NCBI RefSeq assembly: GCF_024582715.1
Contig: NZ_CP102083.1
Location: 701,085-765,084 of the forward strand
Direction: 5' to 3'
DNA length: 64,000 nucleotides
Source: Mycoplasma sp. 2045
GTDB taxonomy: Bacteria; Bacillota_I; Bacilli_A; Mycoplasmatales; Metamycoplasmataceae
Positions 10,443-20,976 of this stretch are shown here, in pieces. The position numbers and the translations under genes were made by a program. Each line of letters starts with the position of its first letter. The first letter of the stretch is position 1. A model generated the notes under the pieces. The model ran no database searches. It was not told where the DNA came from and was given only the letters and a program-made list of their open reading frames with translations.

Positions 10443-13031
10443 TTATTTCTTTGTACTCTTAGTTAATTCATCAATACGTTTTAAAATGTCATCTAAACTT
10501 TTCGAAACATTAGAAACAACAGCATCTGTTTTTTCTAATAGATCTTTTTCTTTTTTCACTTGCTCTTGGCTGAATAAGTTTTGTGCAATTGCATAATCTT
10601 TGTCAAAATATTTAACATTAAATGACATTTTGTAAATACTTGGAACATCTATATTGTAAACTCTTGCACTATCGTTTGAAACGCCATATGATTTAACAGA
10701 TTCAATAATTGTGTGCTCAAAATCATCTTTAATGTAGATAACTGATTCATCATTGATTGGTTCACAAACGTATGGAATAAATTTCTTATTATCTTTTAAT
10801 AAAGGTTTACCTTTAATATTTTTAGGTACAGATAGTAATTTAGATGAATTGATTTTAATAATTTGACCATTTGTTGATAAGATACCTACCATTTGATCTG
10901 ATTTAACACAAGTAAATGTAGCAATCTTATCATCAAGTGATAAGTAAACCCCTTTATTACCTTTAGCTTTAGTTCCGAATTGTGGTAATTCAGTTTCAGA
11001 ATACTTAGTTACATTACCTTTTTCAGTAATTATGATTGCATTAGTTGTTCCATCTGTCATAACAGCATTAACAACTGCATCTGTTTTTTCAATGTTAATA
11101 GCCTTGTAAATTTTATTAATCCTTGAAACTTCAAAATCTTTAAGCACTGTTTTCTTAACATATCCATCTTTTGTTGCTAGAGCAATGTAAGATAAAATAT
11201 TTCAATCTGAAACTTCAAACACTCCCACAATTTCATCCATCACACGGATATCTACATAAGCAGATAAGTGAGTTCCATTGTCTTTTCATTTATCTTCTGG
11301 AATTTTGTAAGCAGGGAACACAATGTAGTTACCTTGAGCTGTAATGAAAATTAAGTTGTGTAATGAATTTACTTTTCCGAAGAAAACTAAATAGTCATCA
11401 TCTTTAAGTCCATAATTTTCAATCTTGTTACTATCAAGAACTTTTTGTGAAAATCTCTTGATGTATCCTGCTCTTGAAACTCCAATGTTAAGAATTTCTT
11501 CTTTTACTAAATCAGTTTGATCATAGCTAAAGTCATATTCTTGATTTTCGATTTGAGTTTTTCTCGGAGTTCCAAATTTAACTTTAATTTCCATTAATTG
11601 TTCAATAATGTATTGGTCAAACGCTTTTGGATCAATAAGCAATTTAGAAATTTTCTTAATGTCTTTTTCTAATTGTAATTTTTCATTCAAGTAGGCTTGC
11701 TTATCTGTTTTAGATAAACGGTAAAGTCTCATTTCAGCAATAGCTGTTGCTTGATTTTGTGTAAATCCAAACTCTTTAATTAAGTTTTGAATAACACCAG
11801 CTTTAGAACCTTCTGATCTTCTAATAACTGCAATAACTTCATCTGAAATTTCTGAAACTTTAATAAACCCTTCTACAAGCTCTAAACGCAATTTAAGTTT
11901 TTCTAAATCGTATGTTAAAGTCTTAACTTTAATATCTTTAACGTGAGCTACGTAAGCATCTAGAAGCCCAATTACACCAAGTGTAACAGGCTCATTTTTA
12001 AGGATGCAAGTATTGTTGTATGTGTAAATAACTTGCATATTTGTTTTTTGAAGTAAGTAATTTAAAATACTACGTTCATTAGCATTTTTATTTAAAGTAA
12101 TTAAAATGCTAATTCCATCTCTATCTGATTGATCCTTAATTTCTGTAATTCCATCAATTAACTTATCTTTAATAATTTTGTCAATCTCATAAACTAATTT
12201 CGACTTCACTACACCATAAGGAATCTCTGTGATTTCAATATATTTATGTTTTTCATCTTCTGAAGTTGTGTATTTAGAAAACAATCTGATTTTGTTTTTT
12301 GTATTGTTTCCAAATTCAAGCGCTTCTAAGATCCCTTTGTTCCCTTTGATTACACCACCTGTTGGGAAGTCAGGACCCTTAACGATTTTTGAAATTTCAT
12401 CAAAATGTGAAAATGGATTTGTAATTCTATAGATAGCTCCATCAATAATTTCATTTAAGTTATGTGGGGGCATTTCAGTCGCCATACCTACAGCAATACC
12501 TGAAGCACCATTAACAAGTAAGTTAGGGAATAACGATGGTAAAACTATTGGTTCAATTTCTGAATCATCAAAGTTAGGAGCAAACTTAACAGGATTTTTC
12601 TTAATTTCACCTAAAACATATTCAGCAATAGGTGACATTCTAACCTCTGTATAACGCATAGCGGCAGCAGGGTCGTTATCAATAGAACCGACATTACCGT
12701 GCATATCAAGTAATGGGTGATTTATTTTTCATCATTGAGACATATTAACCATAGCTTCATAAACTGGATAATCACCATGTGGGTGATATTTACCAATTAC
12801 ATCTCCTACAACACGAGCTGACTTTTTATATGGTTTATCGTGAGTTAAACCAAGTCCCAACATAGAATATAAAATTCTACGTTGAACTGGTTTCAGCCCA
12901 TCACGTGCTTCTGGAATAGCTCTGTTTTGAATAACGTATTTTGAATATCTACCAAAACGATCATCCATAATCTTATCTAATGACTGTCTGATAATTTTGT
13001 CTGCAATTTTTTGTTCTAAGTTTTTTTTCAT
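10443..13031 (-). CDS. parC: DNA topoisomerase IV subunit A
   Basis: ParC is the DNA-breaking subunit of topoisomerase IV, which unlinks daughter chromosomes. It has 862 residues. The N-terminal breakage-reunion domain contains [16 protein letters not shown] and the catalytic tyrosine in [10 protein letters not shown] (Tyr127). The C-terminal domain carries irregular beta-pinwheel repeats, and the Gln-Arg-Arg-rich GyrA box is absent, which favours ParC over GyrA. A Lys/Glu-rich coiled tail ends the protein. The start at 13031 follows TAGGAGTAAGT. parE is not adjacent, although in many relatives it is. The upstream spacer of 241 nt is shared with the divergent 36-residue gene. Confidence 0.9.
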
Positions 13032-13243
13032 ACTTACTCCTACTTAAATGCTTGTTAATTAAAATTATAATTTATTATATAGATGCTAATTACAATTTTT
13101 AAAGTATATTGATAGATATCGAAATAAAAATTCGGAAGATTAAAAAATATGAATGATTTAAGACTTTTTATAGTAAAATAACATAAGAAAAATAGCATGT
13201 ATTTTTGCAAAAATATATATGCACAATTCATAAAAATTATCAT

Positions 13244-13249
13244 TATAAA
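13244..13249 (+). promoter_or_regulatory. -10 box for the 36-residue basic protein gene
   Basis: A TATAAA lies 23 nt before the ATG at 13273, leaving room for a start site around 13256 and the AAAGGA ribosome site at 13263-13268. Confidence 0.4.
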
Positions 13250-13272
13250 AATAGTTTAAATAAAGGATAAAA

Positions 13273-13383
13273 ATGCGTAAAGTAGTTAGATTAAAAAACA
13301 AATTACGTGCTGAAGCTCGTGCTAAAAAACTTGCAAAAGAACGTGCAAGAGACGCTAGAAGAGCTGCTAGAAGCGCTGAATAA
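13273..13383 (+). CDS. Very small basic protein (36 residues), unknown function
   Basis: This short reading frame is supported by context rather than homology. It has an AAAGGA ribosome site, an upstream TATAAA and a terminator directly after the TAA. The product starts MRKVVRLKNKLR and continues as an alanine/arginine-rich stretch. By count it has 9 Arg, 6 Lys and 9 Ala with only 4 acidic residues, so it should form a single strongly positive helix. That composition suits binding to RNA, ribosome or DNA. It is not a recognised ribosomal protein (it differs from bS21 and bTHX as I know them). It diverges from parC and precedes dnaX. Confidence 0.65.
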   Translation: MRKVVRLKNKLRAEARAKKLAKERARDARRAARSAE

Positions 13384-13385
13384 TC

Positions 13386-13406
13386 AAGGCCTTTCGGTCT
13401 TTTTTT
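13386..13406 (+). terminator. Terminator after the 36-residue gene
   Basis: An AAGGCC/GGTCTT stem (one G-U pair) with a TTTC loop runs into a T tract, three nt after the stop codon. Confidence 0.8.
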
Positions 13407-13432
13407 ATGCTTATTTACTAAATTAAGCTTTT

Positions 13433-13463
13433 TTGACTTTTATTCCTAGCACATAGGTATAAA
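13433..13463 (+). promoter_or_regulatory. Candidate promoter with overlapping 21-bp imperfect inverted repeat
   Basis: TTGACT (13433-13438) and TATAAA (13458-13463) are 19 nt apart. The spacer and -10 are covered by an inverted repeat at 13441-13461 with half sites TATTCCTAGC and CATAGGTATA. A near-identical repeat, there perfect, stands upstream of the Cof gene at 25501. It may be an operator or simply a promoter variant. Confidence 0.4.
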
Positions 13464-13495
13464 AGTTTTTTATTCTCTCTTTGTGTAATCTGAGA

Positions 13496-13520
13496 AGTTT
13501 TTTAAAACTTTTAAAAAACT
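13496..13520 (+). promoter_or_regulatory. Perfect 25-bp AT-rich palindrome upstream of dnaX
   Basis: Arms of 12 nt (AGTTTTTTAAAA and its exact complement) flank a single C. It lies just before a TATAAT at 13537-13542 that could be the dnaX -10, so it occupies the -35/spacer side. It lacks a following T tract, so it is not a standard terminator. Confidence 0.45.
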
Positions 13521-13602
13521 ATATGTTTTTTATTAGTATAATAATTAAAATAAAGATTTTATCTTTTATGTCAATATCAAATTTTAAGAAGGGTAATTAA
13601 AC

Positions 13603-16065
13603 ATGGAATATAAAGCATTGTATAGAAAATATCGTCCAAAAACATTTGATGATGTTATAGGCCAAGAGCACATAATTTTATCTTTAAAAAATATTTTAAA
13701 GACTAACAAAATATCACATGCTTATTTATTTTCAGGTCCAAAAGGAACTGGTAAAACATCGATTGCAAAAATATTTGCAATGATGTTAAATTGTGTTCAT
13801 AAAGATCCTACTGATGTTCTTAATCCATGTGAAATTTGCTTAAGTAATTTAAACAACAATATTGACATAATCGAAATGGATGCTGCATCAAATAATGGTG
13901 TTGATGAAATTAGAGATCTTAAGGAAAAAATTGAGCAAACACCTATGAATGGTAAATACAAAATTTACATCATAGATGAGGTTCATATGCTTACAAAAAG
14001 TGCTTTTAATGCATTATTAAAAACACTTGAAGAACCACCTAAACACGCTATTTTTATTTTAGCGACAACAGACTTACATAAAATTCCTTTAACAATTAGA
14101 TCAAGAGTTCAAAACTTTGTGTTCCATAGAATGAATGATGAGAATATCATCAAACAACTTTCAAAAGTTTTTAACCAAGAACATATAAAATATGATACTC
14201 AAGCTCTTAAACTCATTGCAAGATTATCTAGTGGTGGTATGAGGGATGCGCTTACAATCGCTGACCAAGTTAGTATGTTGCATTCAGGTATCATAAGCGC
14301 TGAATCAATTTATCAAAACTTCGGTGTTTTATCATCAGAGCAAATTGTTAAAATCTTCAAATTAATTTCTATTAACAATGGAACTAAATTAATTTCATTA
14401 TTAAATGAATTCCAAAACAACGGCGTTGAACCTCAGCAATTCGTTTTAAGTTTAGTTAACTTCTTAAAAGAAAAGATAATATTATATAAAACAAATAATG
14501 CAAGTTTATTAAGTTGATTTGAACCTGAAGAATTATCATCAGTTCACTTAGATAATAAAACTTGTTTTGAATTAACTGACATATTCTATGATATGTTAAT
14601 TAAAGTTAACAAAAGCGAATATCCATTTGAAATTATTCAATTAGGTGTTTTAAAAGCTTTAAATGCTATCAATCCTAGTTCGCAAGAAGATTCAGATGAA
14701 ACTTATGTTGCACCTGTATTTATCAAACCTGTGTTTAACAAAGAAAATCACAAAACTTCAACTAATAATGTTTTCACAGAAACTAAAGAAATTATTGAAG
14801 AAGAATTAACTTCTAATGAACCTCAAACTAATATTTCAATGGAAGTCGATAAAAATGAAAACACTATTCTCCAAGACATAAAAGTTGAAGAAATTGAAGA
14901 TGATGGTTTCATAGATAACTCATTTTTAAGTGAAAAAATAGAAGAAGAAAAACTTGATGAAGAGAAATTTGTTTTAACAACTGAAAACATTTTTTCAGTT
15001 ATATCGGGTAACTTTGATATTGAAATAAATCAGGTAAATCAGGAATCCTCACAAACACAAACAGAGGAAATTAAGAAAGAAACTAAAGAAGAAGTTAAAC
15101 AAGAAACAAAACAATCAGATAATCATTTTGCTGATGCATTAATAATTCCAGAAATTGAACCTGTTGGGAATGGATTAGCTGATGAATTTACACCTTATCA
15201 ACAAGAAAACGTACCTATTGAAGTGCAAGAAGAAAAAAACATCTTACTTGAATCTTTAGAAATTAATAAAGCACTTACAAAGGAAATTTCTGATCAAGTT
15301 AATAAAACAAATGAATTCATTATCCAAAAACACGAATTATCAAGTGATTTTGATGATGTTAATGATGATATTATCCAATTACAATCAGATACATCAACAA
15401 ATAAAATATTAATTAACACTCGTGAAGTAGAAGATCCTAAGTTTGAAGAAACAATGGAATTCGTGGAGGAAGTTCAAAAAGAAATTCAGGAAGAAATAAA
15501 AGAAGAAGAAAAGCTTCCTGAACCTGAAGAAATTTCAACAAATGATGAACCTATACAAATTAGTGAACCACAAGAAGTTAATGTCTTCGAATATATCTAC
15601 AACACTCTTTGATCTAAAGAAGATCCATCACGTGATAAAGCAGCTCAATTCCAAAGATCAATTAATCAAGATTTAGCAATAATCACTCAAAACAAACCTG
15701 AGTTTTCTGAGATTGCTGAGTTGTTTGAAGATTCATCAATTATGGCTGCTTCAGAATATTTCATTAACATTTACAATAAAGATACTGCTAAAGTTAATAA
15801 GCTAAAAGAGCTTGCCAACACACCTAAAATGCAAGAATTTGTTAAATATGTTTTTGATAACAAAAACAAATATATTTATCCAGTTGATTCGGCAGCTCTT
15901 GCTAAAATTAGAGAAACAATTGGACAAAATAAAGACATCCAAATTGCAGATTATAAACCTAAAAAATGAGAAGATGAGTTTGCACAAAACACTTTAACTG
16001 ACTTAACTCAAATTGGTAAATTATTATTAGGTGATGATGAAGAATTAGAAATAGAATATGAATAG
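13603..16065 (+). CDS. dnaX: DNA polymerase III subunits gamma/tau, with long acidic insert
   Basis: DnaX is the motor of the clamp loader, which loads the sliding clamp on primed DNA. It has 820 residues. The AAA+ domain (about residues 1-230) has Walker A GPKGTGKTS near residue 45, Walker B IIDEVHML, and sensor and arginine-finger regions. The zinc module is altered: three cysteines remain (LNC, PCEIC) but the fourth position is Asn. About residues 365-665 are a low-complexity Glu/Gln/Asn-rich stretch unlike other DnaX proteins. A folded C-terminal part (about residues 666-820) follows. AAGG lies about 10 nt before the ATG. It heads a six-gene operon. Confidence 0.93.
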
Positions 16066-16073
16066 AGGTTATT

Positions 16074-16358
16074 ATGAATAATGATTTTTTAAGAAGAATT
16101 AAAAATATGCAAAAAGAATTAGAAACAAAACAAAAAGAATTAGATGAAAAAACATTCACAGTTTCTAAACAAGGTATTGAAGTAGTTCTTAAAGGAGATA
16201 TGTCAATCGTTTCAATTGAAATTGATGAATTATTAATTGACCCTGAAGATAAAGACATTCTTCAAGACTTAATTACAATAGCAATCAATGAAGGTATTGA
16301 TTTAATCAAAGAAGAGCAAGATAAATTAGCTCCATCAATGCCTGGAATGCCATTTTAA
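16074..16358 (+). CDS. ybaB: YbaB/EbfC nucleoid-associated protein
   Basis: This 94-residue DNA-binding dimer family is almost always encoded between dnaX and recR, as here. It has an N-terminal coiled helix rich in Lys, Glu and Gln (KNMQKELETKQKEL), a central beta sheet (GIEVVLKGDMSIVSIEID) and a C-terminal helix ending MPGMPF. The ribosome site is GAGGTTATT, and it starts 8 nt after dnaX. Its exact role (nucleoid structure or repair support) is not settled in the family. Confidence 0.92.
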   Translation: MNNDFLRRIKNMQKELETKQKELDEKTFTVSKQGIEVVLKGDMSIVSIEIDELLIDPEDKDILQDLITIAINEGIDLIKEEQDKLAPSMPGMPF

Positions 16359-16363
16359 TAAGA

Positions 16364-16948
16364 ATGTTTAATACAGAACAAATTAACAAATTTTTAGAAG
16401 TTATTAGGCAAATTTCTGGTATTTCTAAAAAACAAGCTGAAAAAATTGTTTATTGAATATTAGAAGCTGAAAAAGAGCAAGTGCAACAAGTTGCACAAGC
16501 TTTTATTGATGTAAAAGAAAAAACAACATTTTGTCCTATTTGTTCGCAAGTTATTGAAAACAATTATTGCAGTATTTGTGACAATAGCTCAAGAGATAAC
16601 ATGTTGTTAATTGTGGAAAACAGACAAGTTATGCAAAAAATTGAAGATGCTAATATTTACAACGGTAAGTATTATGTATTTTCACATCTAATTATCAATG
16701 AATATGAGGAGCAAAAGTATCAAAAAGAAATTCAAAAACTTTTAGATTATGCTCAAAAATTTGATGAAATTATTTTAGGGATTTCTCCAAGCATAAAAGG
16801 TGAGGTAACTAATGAATTTCTTAAGGAGAAACTTACTAAACAGAATTTAAAAGTGACAAGATTAGCCATCGGTTTACCAGTAGGTTCATCAGTTGACTAC
16901 ATTGATGCTATCACTTTAAAATTCTCACTTATAAATAGACAAAAATAA
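16364..16948 (+). CDS. recR: Recombination mediator RecR
   Basis: RecR helps load RecA in the RecFOR pathway. It has 194 residues, normal for the family. An N-terminal helix-hairpin-helix region (ISGISKKQAEKI, residues 17-28) is followed by the C4 zinc finger (CPIC...CSIC) and a Toprim domain (LLIVEN...), then the conserved SS.DYIDAITL tail. UGA encodes Trp in VYW. It begins 5 nt after the ybaB stop with AATAAGA as a poor ribosome site, so it may depend on coupling. Confidence 0.95.
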
Positions 16949-16975
16949 ATTAAATACAATCATCTGGAGGAAACT

Positions 16976-17626
16976 ATGTTTATATCATTTGAAGGTTTAG
17001 ACGGTAGTGGTAAAACTACTTTAACACAGAAACTTTATGTAAAATTACAGGAACTTTACCCACACATTCCTGCTCTTTGAACAAGAGAACCTGGTGGAAG
17101 AGGGATTAAAGAAGCTGAAAAAATTAGAGAAATTATTTTAAGCAAAGAATCAGATCTTTCACCTGTTGCTGAAGCTCTTTTATACACAACAAGTAGAAGA
17201 ATTCACTTAGAAAAAGTAATTTGACCAGCACTTAAAGAAAATAAAATTCTTATTTGTGATAGATATGTAGATAGCTTTTATGCATATCAAGGATATGCAA
17301 GAAATTTAGGTATTGAATTTACAAAAGCTATTACTAACATAGTTATTAATGGAACAATGCCAGATATTACAATTTTCTTAAATTTAACTCCAGAGCAAGC
17401 TAAAAAGCGTCGTGAAGAAACAAGATTAGTTGAAGACAGAATGGAACAAGAAAAATTACAATTCCACCACGATGTTTACAAAGGGTACTTAGAAATGATT
17501 AAATCAGACCCTCAACGTTTCATTATTATTGACGCTACTCAAACAGAAGATGAAGTTTTAGAAGATATTATCATGCAGTTACAACAAAGTCCGAAATTTT
17601 TATCTTACCTTAAATCATTTGAGTAA
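16976..17626 (+). CDS. tmk: Thymidylate kinase
   Basis: This enzyme phosphorylates dTMP to dTDP, the last specific step of dTTP supply. It has 216 residues. The P-loop is GLDGSGKTT (residues 7-15), with TREPGG and [12 protein letters not shown] substrate motifs, and the LID-side region [15 protein letters not shown]. The ribosome site is TGGAGGAAACT. It is the fourth gene of the dnaX operon, and its stop overlaps the holB start (TAATG). Confidence 0.96.
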
Positions 17627-18546
17627 TGATTAATCTATCTATATTAAAGTCAATAAATGATTCAGCAAAATTAAATAAGCTAAATCATTTATTTTTATTA
17701 ACTGCTAATAGTAACTACAATTTTGACAACGATTTGTTAGATTTTATCAACAACATTAATCACACTCCAATAGCTGAATTAGACAAATTAAGCCTACCAT
17801 CTAACATTTACTATTTAGACGGTTCAGAAGAACCTATTAAAAAAGAAGAATTTGAAAATGTTTTTAATGAAGTTTCCTATTCAAGTAACTTTGATAAGTA
17901 CAAAATAGTTATCATTAAAAACATTGAAAACTCTTCATTAATTGCACTTAATTCACTTTTAAAATCAATTGAAGAACCATCAGATAAAGTTGTTATTATA
18001 ATGACAACAAACAATGTGAATAATGTTCTTCCGACCATATTATCACGTGCACAAGTCTTAAAAGTTGATATTCTCTCTCTTGAGATAATAGAAGAAAAAT
18101 TTGCTTCATTAAAAAATGATCCAACTTTTTCAGTTGTCAAAATGCTTTCTAACGATTTAACTTTTTTAACTGAAGCTTCTGAACACTTAGATAAATATCA
18201 ACACCTTATTGCAGGTTTCATAATTGCTACAAGACAATCTTTATTAAATAAAATTTATATGTTTGAATATTTAGATAGAACAATAGTAAACAAGGATAAC
18301 GATAAAGATGCACACTTTGTTTTATCATTATTAAAAGCATTCATATTAGGTAAGTTTTTAGAATTCCAAACATTACCATTGCACAAAGAACTAAATAAAC
18401 TGAGACAAGAATTATTAGAAAAGCACCCTAACTTATTAACATTTATAGTTGATTTAGATGACTTTAATAACTCAAAAAACTTTCAAGGTAATTTTGAATT
18501 ACATAAACAACTTTTATTAAATAAATTAATGGAGTACTATGGCTAA
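17626..18546 (+). CDS. holB: DNA polymerase III subunit delta'
   Basis: Delta' is the stator subunit of the clamp loader and works with DnaX. It has 306 residues. The delta' landmarks are NSLLKSIEEPSDKVVII and the arginine-finger SRAQV region, corresponding to SRCQ. No P-loop is seen, which is normal for delta'. The sequence is otherwise divergent, as is usual in mycoplasmas. It starts by TAATG overlap with tmk and overlaps rsmI by 8 nt. Confidence 0.88.
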   Translation: MINLSILKSINDSAKLNKLNHLFLLTANSNYNFDNDLLDFINNINHTPIAELDKLSLPSNIYYLDGSEEPIKKEEFENVFNEVSYSSNFDKYKIVIIKNIENSSLIALNSLLKSIEEPSDKVVIIMTTNNVNNVLPTILSRAQVLKVDILSLEIIEEKFASLKNDPTFSVVKMLSNDLTFLTEASEHLDKYQHLIAGFIIATRQSLLNKIYMFEYLDRTIVNKDNDKDAHFVLSLLKAFILGKFLEFQTLPLHKELNKLRQELLEKHPNLLTFIVDLDDFNNSKNFQGNFELHKQLLLNKLMEYYG

Positions 18547-19246
18547 ATTGTATATTGTAGGAACACCGATTGGTAATCTTGAAGATATAACTTTAAGAGC
18601 ATTAAGAATTTTACAGGAGGTAAACATAATTGCTTGTGAAGATACAAGAGTCACTTCTAAGCTTCTTCAAAGATATGAAATAGCAAATAAAAAATTACTG
18701 ACATACAATAATTTCACCGAAAAACATAGTGCACAAGGGATTATTAACTTAATCTCTAATGGCGAAGATGTCGCTTTAGTATCAGATGCAGGGATGCCAG
18801 TTGTTTCGGATCCTGGATTTGAAGTTATTTCAGAAGCAAGAAAAAACAACATAGATATCGAAATTATCCCAGGTGTAAATGCAGCTATAACAGCATTCGT
18901 TGCTTCTAACTTTACCAATGATTTTACATTTCACGGTTTTATTAAAGACAAGAGTCAACAAAGAATTAATCAACTTAAAGAATTGAATATTGGAACACAC
19001 ATTTATTATGTATCACCTCACAAATTAATTTCAACATTAGAAGACATTAATTTTGTATTTAATGGACAAGAAAAAATTTGTTTAGCTAAAGAACTTACAA
19101 AACTACACGAAAATCTTTTTTATGGGTCTGCTAGTGAAATTCTTCAGCACTTTGTAAATTTAGACTCTATTAAAGGTGAGTTTACAATGGTGTTAAATTT
19201 ACCTAAAATCAAAAGAGAAAAAGTGAATAAATACAAAAAAGATTAG
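18539..19246 (+). CDS. rsmI: 16S rRNA (cytidine1402-2'-O)-methyltransferase
   Basis: RsmI methylates the ribose of C1402 in the ribosomal decoding centre using SAM. It has 235 residues. All family blocks are visible: GTPIGNLEDITLRAL, CEDTR, SDAGMPVVSDPG, IPGVNA and the later FHGFIKDK. It is shorter at the C-terminus than E. coli RsmI, as is usual in Mollicutes. It starts inside holB and is the last gene of the dnaX operon, followed by a terminator. Confidence 0.95.
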   Translation: MAKLYIVGTPIGNLEDITLRALRILQEVNIIACEDTRVTSKLLQRYEIANKKLLTYNNFTEKHSAQGIINLISNGEDVALVSDAGMPVVSDPGFEVISEARKNNIDIEIIPGVNAAITAFVASNFTNDFTFHGFIKDKSQQRINQLKELNIGTHIYYVSPHKLISTLEDINFVFNGQEKICLAKELTKLHENLFYGSASEILQHFVNLDSIKGEFTMVLNLPKIKREKVNKYKKD

Positions 19247-19281
19247 AAAAATCAGCAGTTTATTTGCTGATTTTCTTTTTT
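19247..19281 (+). terminator. Terminator of the dnaX-rsmI operon
   Basis: An AAAATCAGCA/TGCTGATTTT stem with an 8-nt loop is followed by CTTTTTT. It also reads partly as a hairpin at the end of the convergent DUF2130 gene. Confidence 0.85.
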
Positions 19282-20832
19282 CTATTCTTCTTCTACTTCG
19301 ACTATGTGAGCCTCTTGTGCTCCCTCGATCAAATGTGGACTTTTAGCTTCAACAGATTGTGGTGCACTATCTCAATTAACTTTGTTCATTTTCTTAGTTA
19401 ATTTGAATTTTTCAACTTCATCAACTAAGTATCTGAATTTTCTTTCAAGATCATTTGAAAGTAGGTTTTCAAGCGCATTAGCTGAATCTTGAATTTTTTC
19501 AACTTGTTTCTTCATATCAGCCGCAACTTTATTAAGTGCATCTAATCTTGTTTCTAAAAGTTTCTTTTTGAATTCTTCGAATTCTTCAAGAATTTTCATT
19601 TTATCTCTAAGTTCAACAAAATTAAATTCAGAGGCCTTTAAAAACATATAACGTTGTAGTTGCAACATTTGAATCATAAATGGTAATCTTATTACTCAAA
19701 CTTGGTTCTTGTTATCTTTATCTCTTTCGATTTTTACAAGAAAGTCATCTTCTTTTTCCAATTCAGTAACTAGGAATGCAGCTTCTGCATGACGAGCTTT
19801 TTGATCTTTTATTAATTTACTAATGAATTGTGAGTTCTTTTGTGAACCATTTTCTGTTTCTGTTTTTGCCTCAATAACAACAGAACCAATTTTTACTCTA
19901 TTATTATTGTCGTTCTTGTAGAAAGTAATTAAGAAGTCTGGTTTTGTACCATCAATATTAGTTGTTGTTTTTTCATAATCAACTAAATCATCCAAGTTTG
20001 TGTACTGATCTAATAAGTGAGCAATTTGTTCTTCAAAGTTTTCTCCAACTCTCTTTGAAGATAATAATGATTTACTTGTTTTAAGAGCATCAATTGTGTT
20101 GTTAGCAGCTTCTAATTTATTTTGAACTTCAATTTTGTCTTTTTTAAGTTCTTCAATTTGCTCTTTAAAATTGTCTTTTAATTCTTTGATAATTTGATTA
20201 TTATTAACTTCATTTTCTTTTTCTAATTCTTTTTTGTACTCTTCTTTGACTTTTTCTATTGCTTTAATATTATTTAGTTCAAGCTTACTTTTCTCAGCTT
20301 CAATCGTTGAATTCATTGATGCTTTTAATTTACTTAATTCTGTATTTAATTGACTATAAGCTTCTTTTTGTTTTTGCATCTTCTCTGTAAATGTAATTTC
20401 CAATTCAGATTTTACGTTCCTGATTTCTTGTTCTTTAGTTTGTTCTAGATTCTTAATATTTGATTTTAATGCTGCAATTTCTGCATCCTTAGTTGATTGC
20501 AATTTAAGTTTCTCGACTTCAATTGTAGAATTCATTGATGTTTTTAATTTATTTAATTCTGTTTGCAAATTAGCAAGTTTTTTATTATACTCATCAACTA
20601 GACCTTGTACGTTTACCTTATATTCAGGTAAATTTGTAAGGTTTTCAAGTAATTCTTTTTCTGCCTGCTTTTTAATGTCATAATTTCTTTCATTATTGAT
20701 ATTACTACTCAAAGCGAATAACTCACTACTACTTAATGTTGATAAATCAATAATATCACCTGGATAAGCATTTTCATTTATGATTAATTCCAAAGGTCTT
20801 TCTTCATTTAATTTAAATTTAATCTCTTTCAT
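19282..20832 (-). CDS. DUF2130 family protein: coiled coil plus nuclease-like domain
   Basis: This 516-residue protein matches the DUF2130 family as I know it. The first 260 residues are mostly heptad-like Lys/Glu/Leu coiled coil, with an internal duplication (LKTSMNSTIEVEK and LKASMNSTIEAEK). A compact domain follows with the spacing of a PD-(D/E)XK nuclease: Glu in GENFEEQ (263-269), PDFLI (Asp299) and IEAKTE (Glu321, Lys323). A second coiled region and a short acidic tail close the protein. AAGGGGTG precedes the ATG. It stands alone between the dnaX operon (convergent) and rsmA. DNA cleavage is inferred only from motif spacing. Confidence 0.85.
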
Positions 20833-20948
20833 TTTAACACCCCTTAACTTATATATCTTATTTTAATGCTATCACTTTATTCGATTCAATATCAGTTAAT
20901 ATTTAAAATTTGCAGTCTTATTTTTTAGTATTATTTGCAAAATTAAAT

Positions 20949-20976
20949 AAAAAAAGCAAATGATTCTCACTTACTT
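20949..20976 (-). terminator. Terminator overlapping the rsmA stop codon
   Basis: On the minus strand AGTAAGTGA pairs with TCATTTGCT (two G-U pairs) around a GAA loop, followed by seven Ts. It uses the stop codon itself as part of the stem. Confidence 0.75.

Noticed and set aside
13055..13243. Minus-strand frame of 62 codons upstream of parC
   Set aside because: Composition is that of AT-rich spacer (Phe/Ile/Tyr-rich), no ribosome site, and it overlaps the divergent promoter region.
15802..16258. Overlapping short frames around the dnaX end
   Set aside because: These are shadows of dnaX and ybaB, both of which have clear family motifs.
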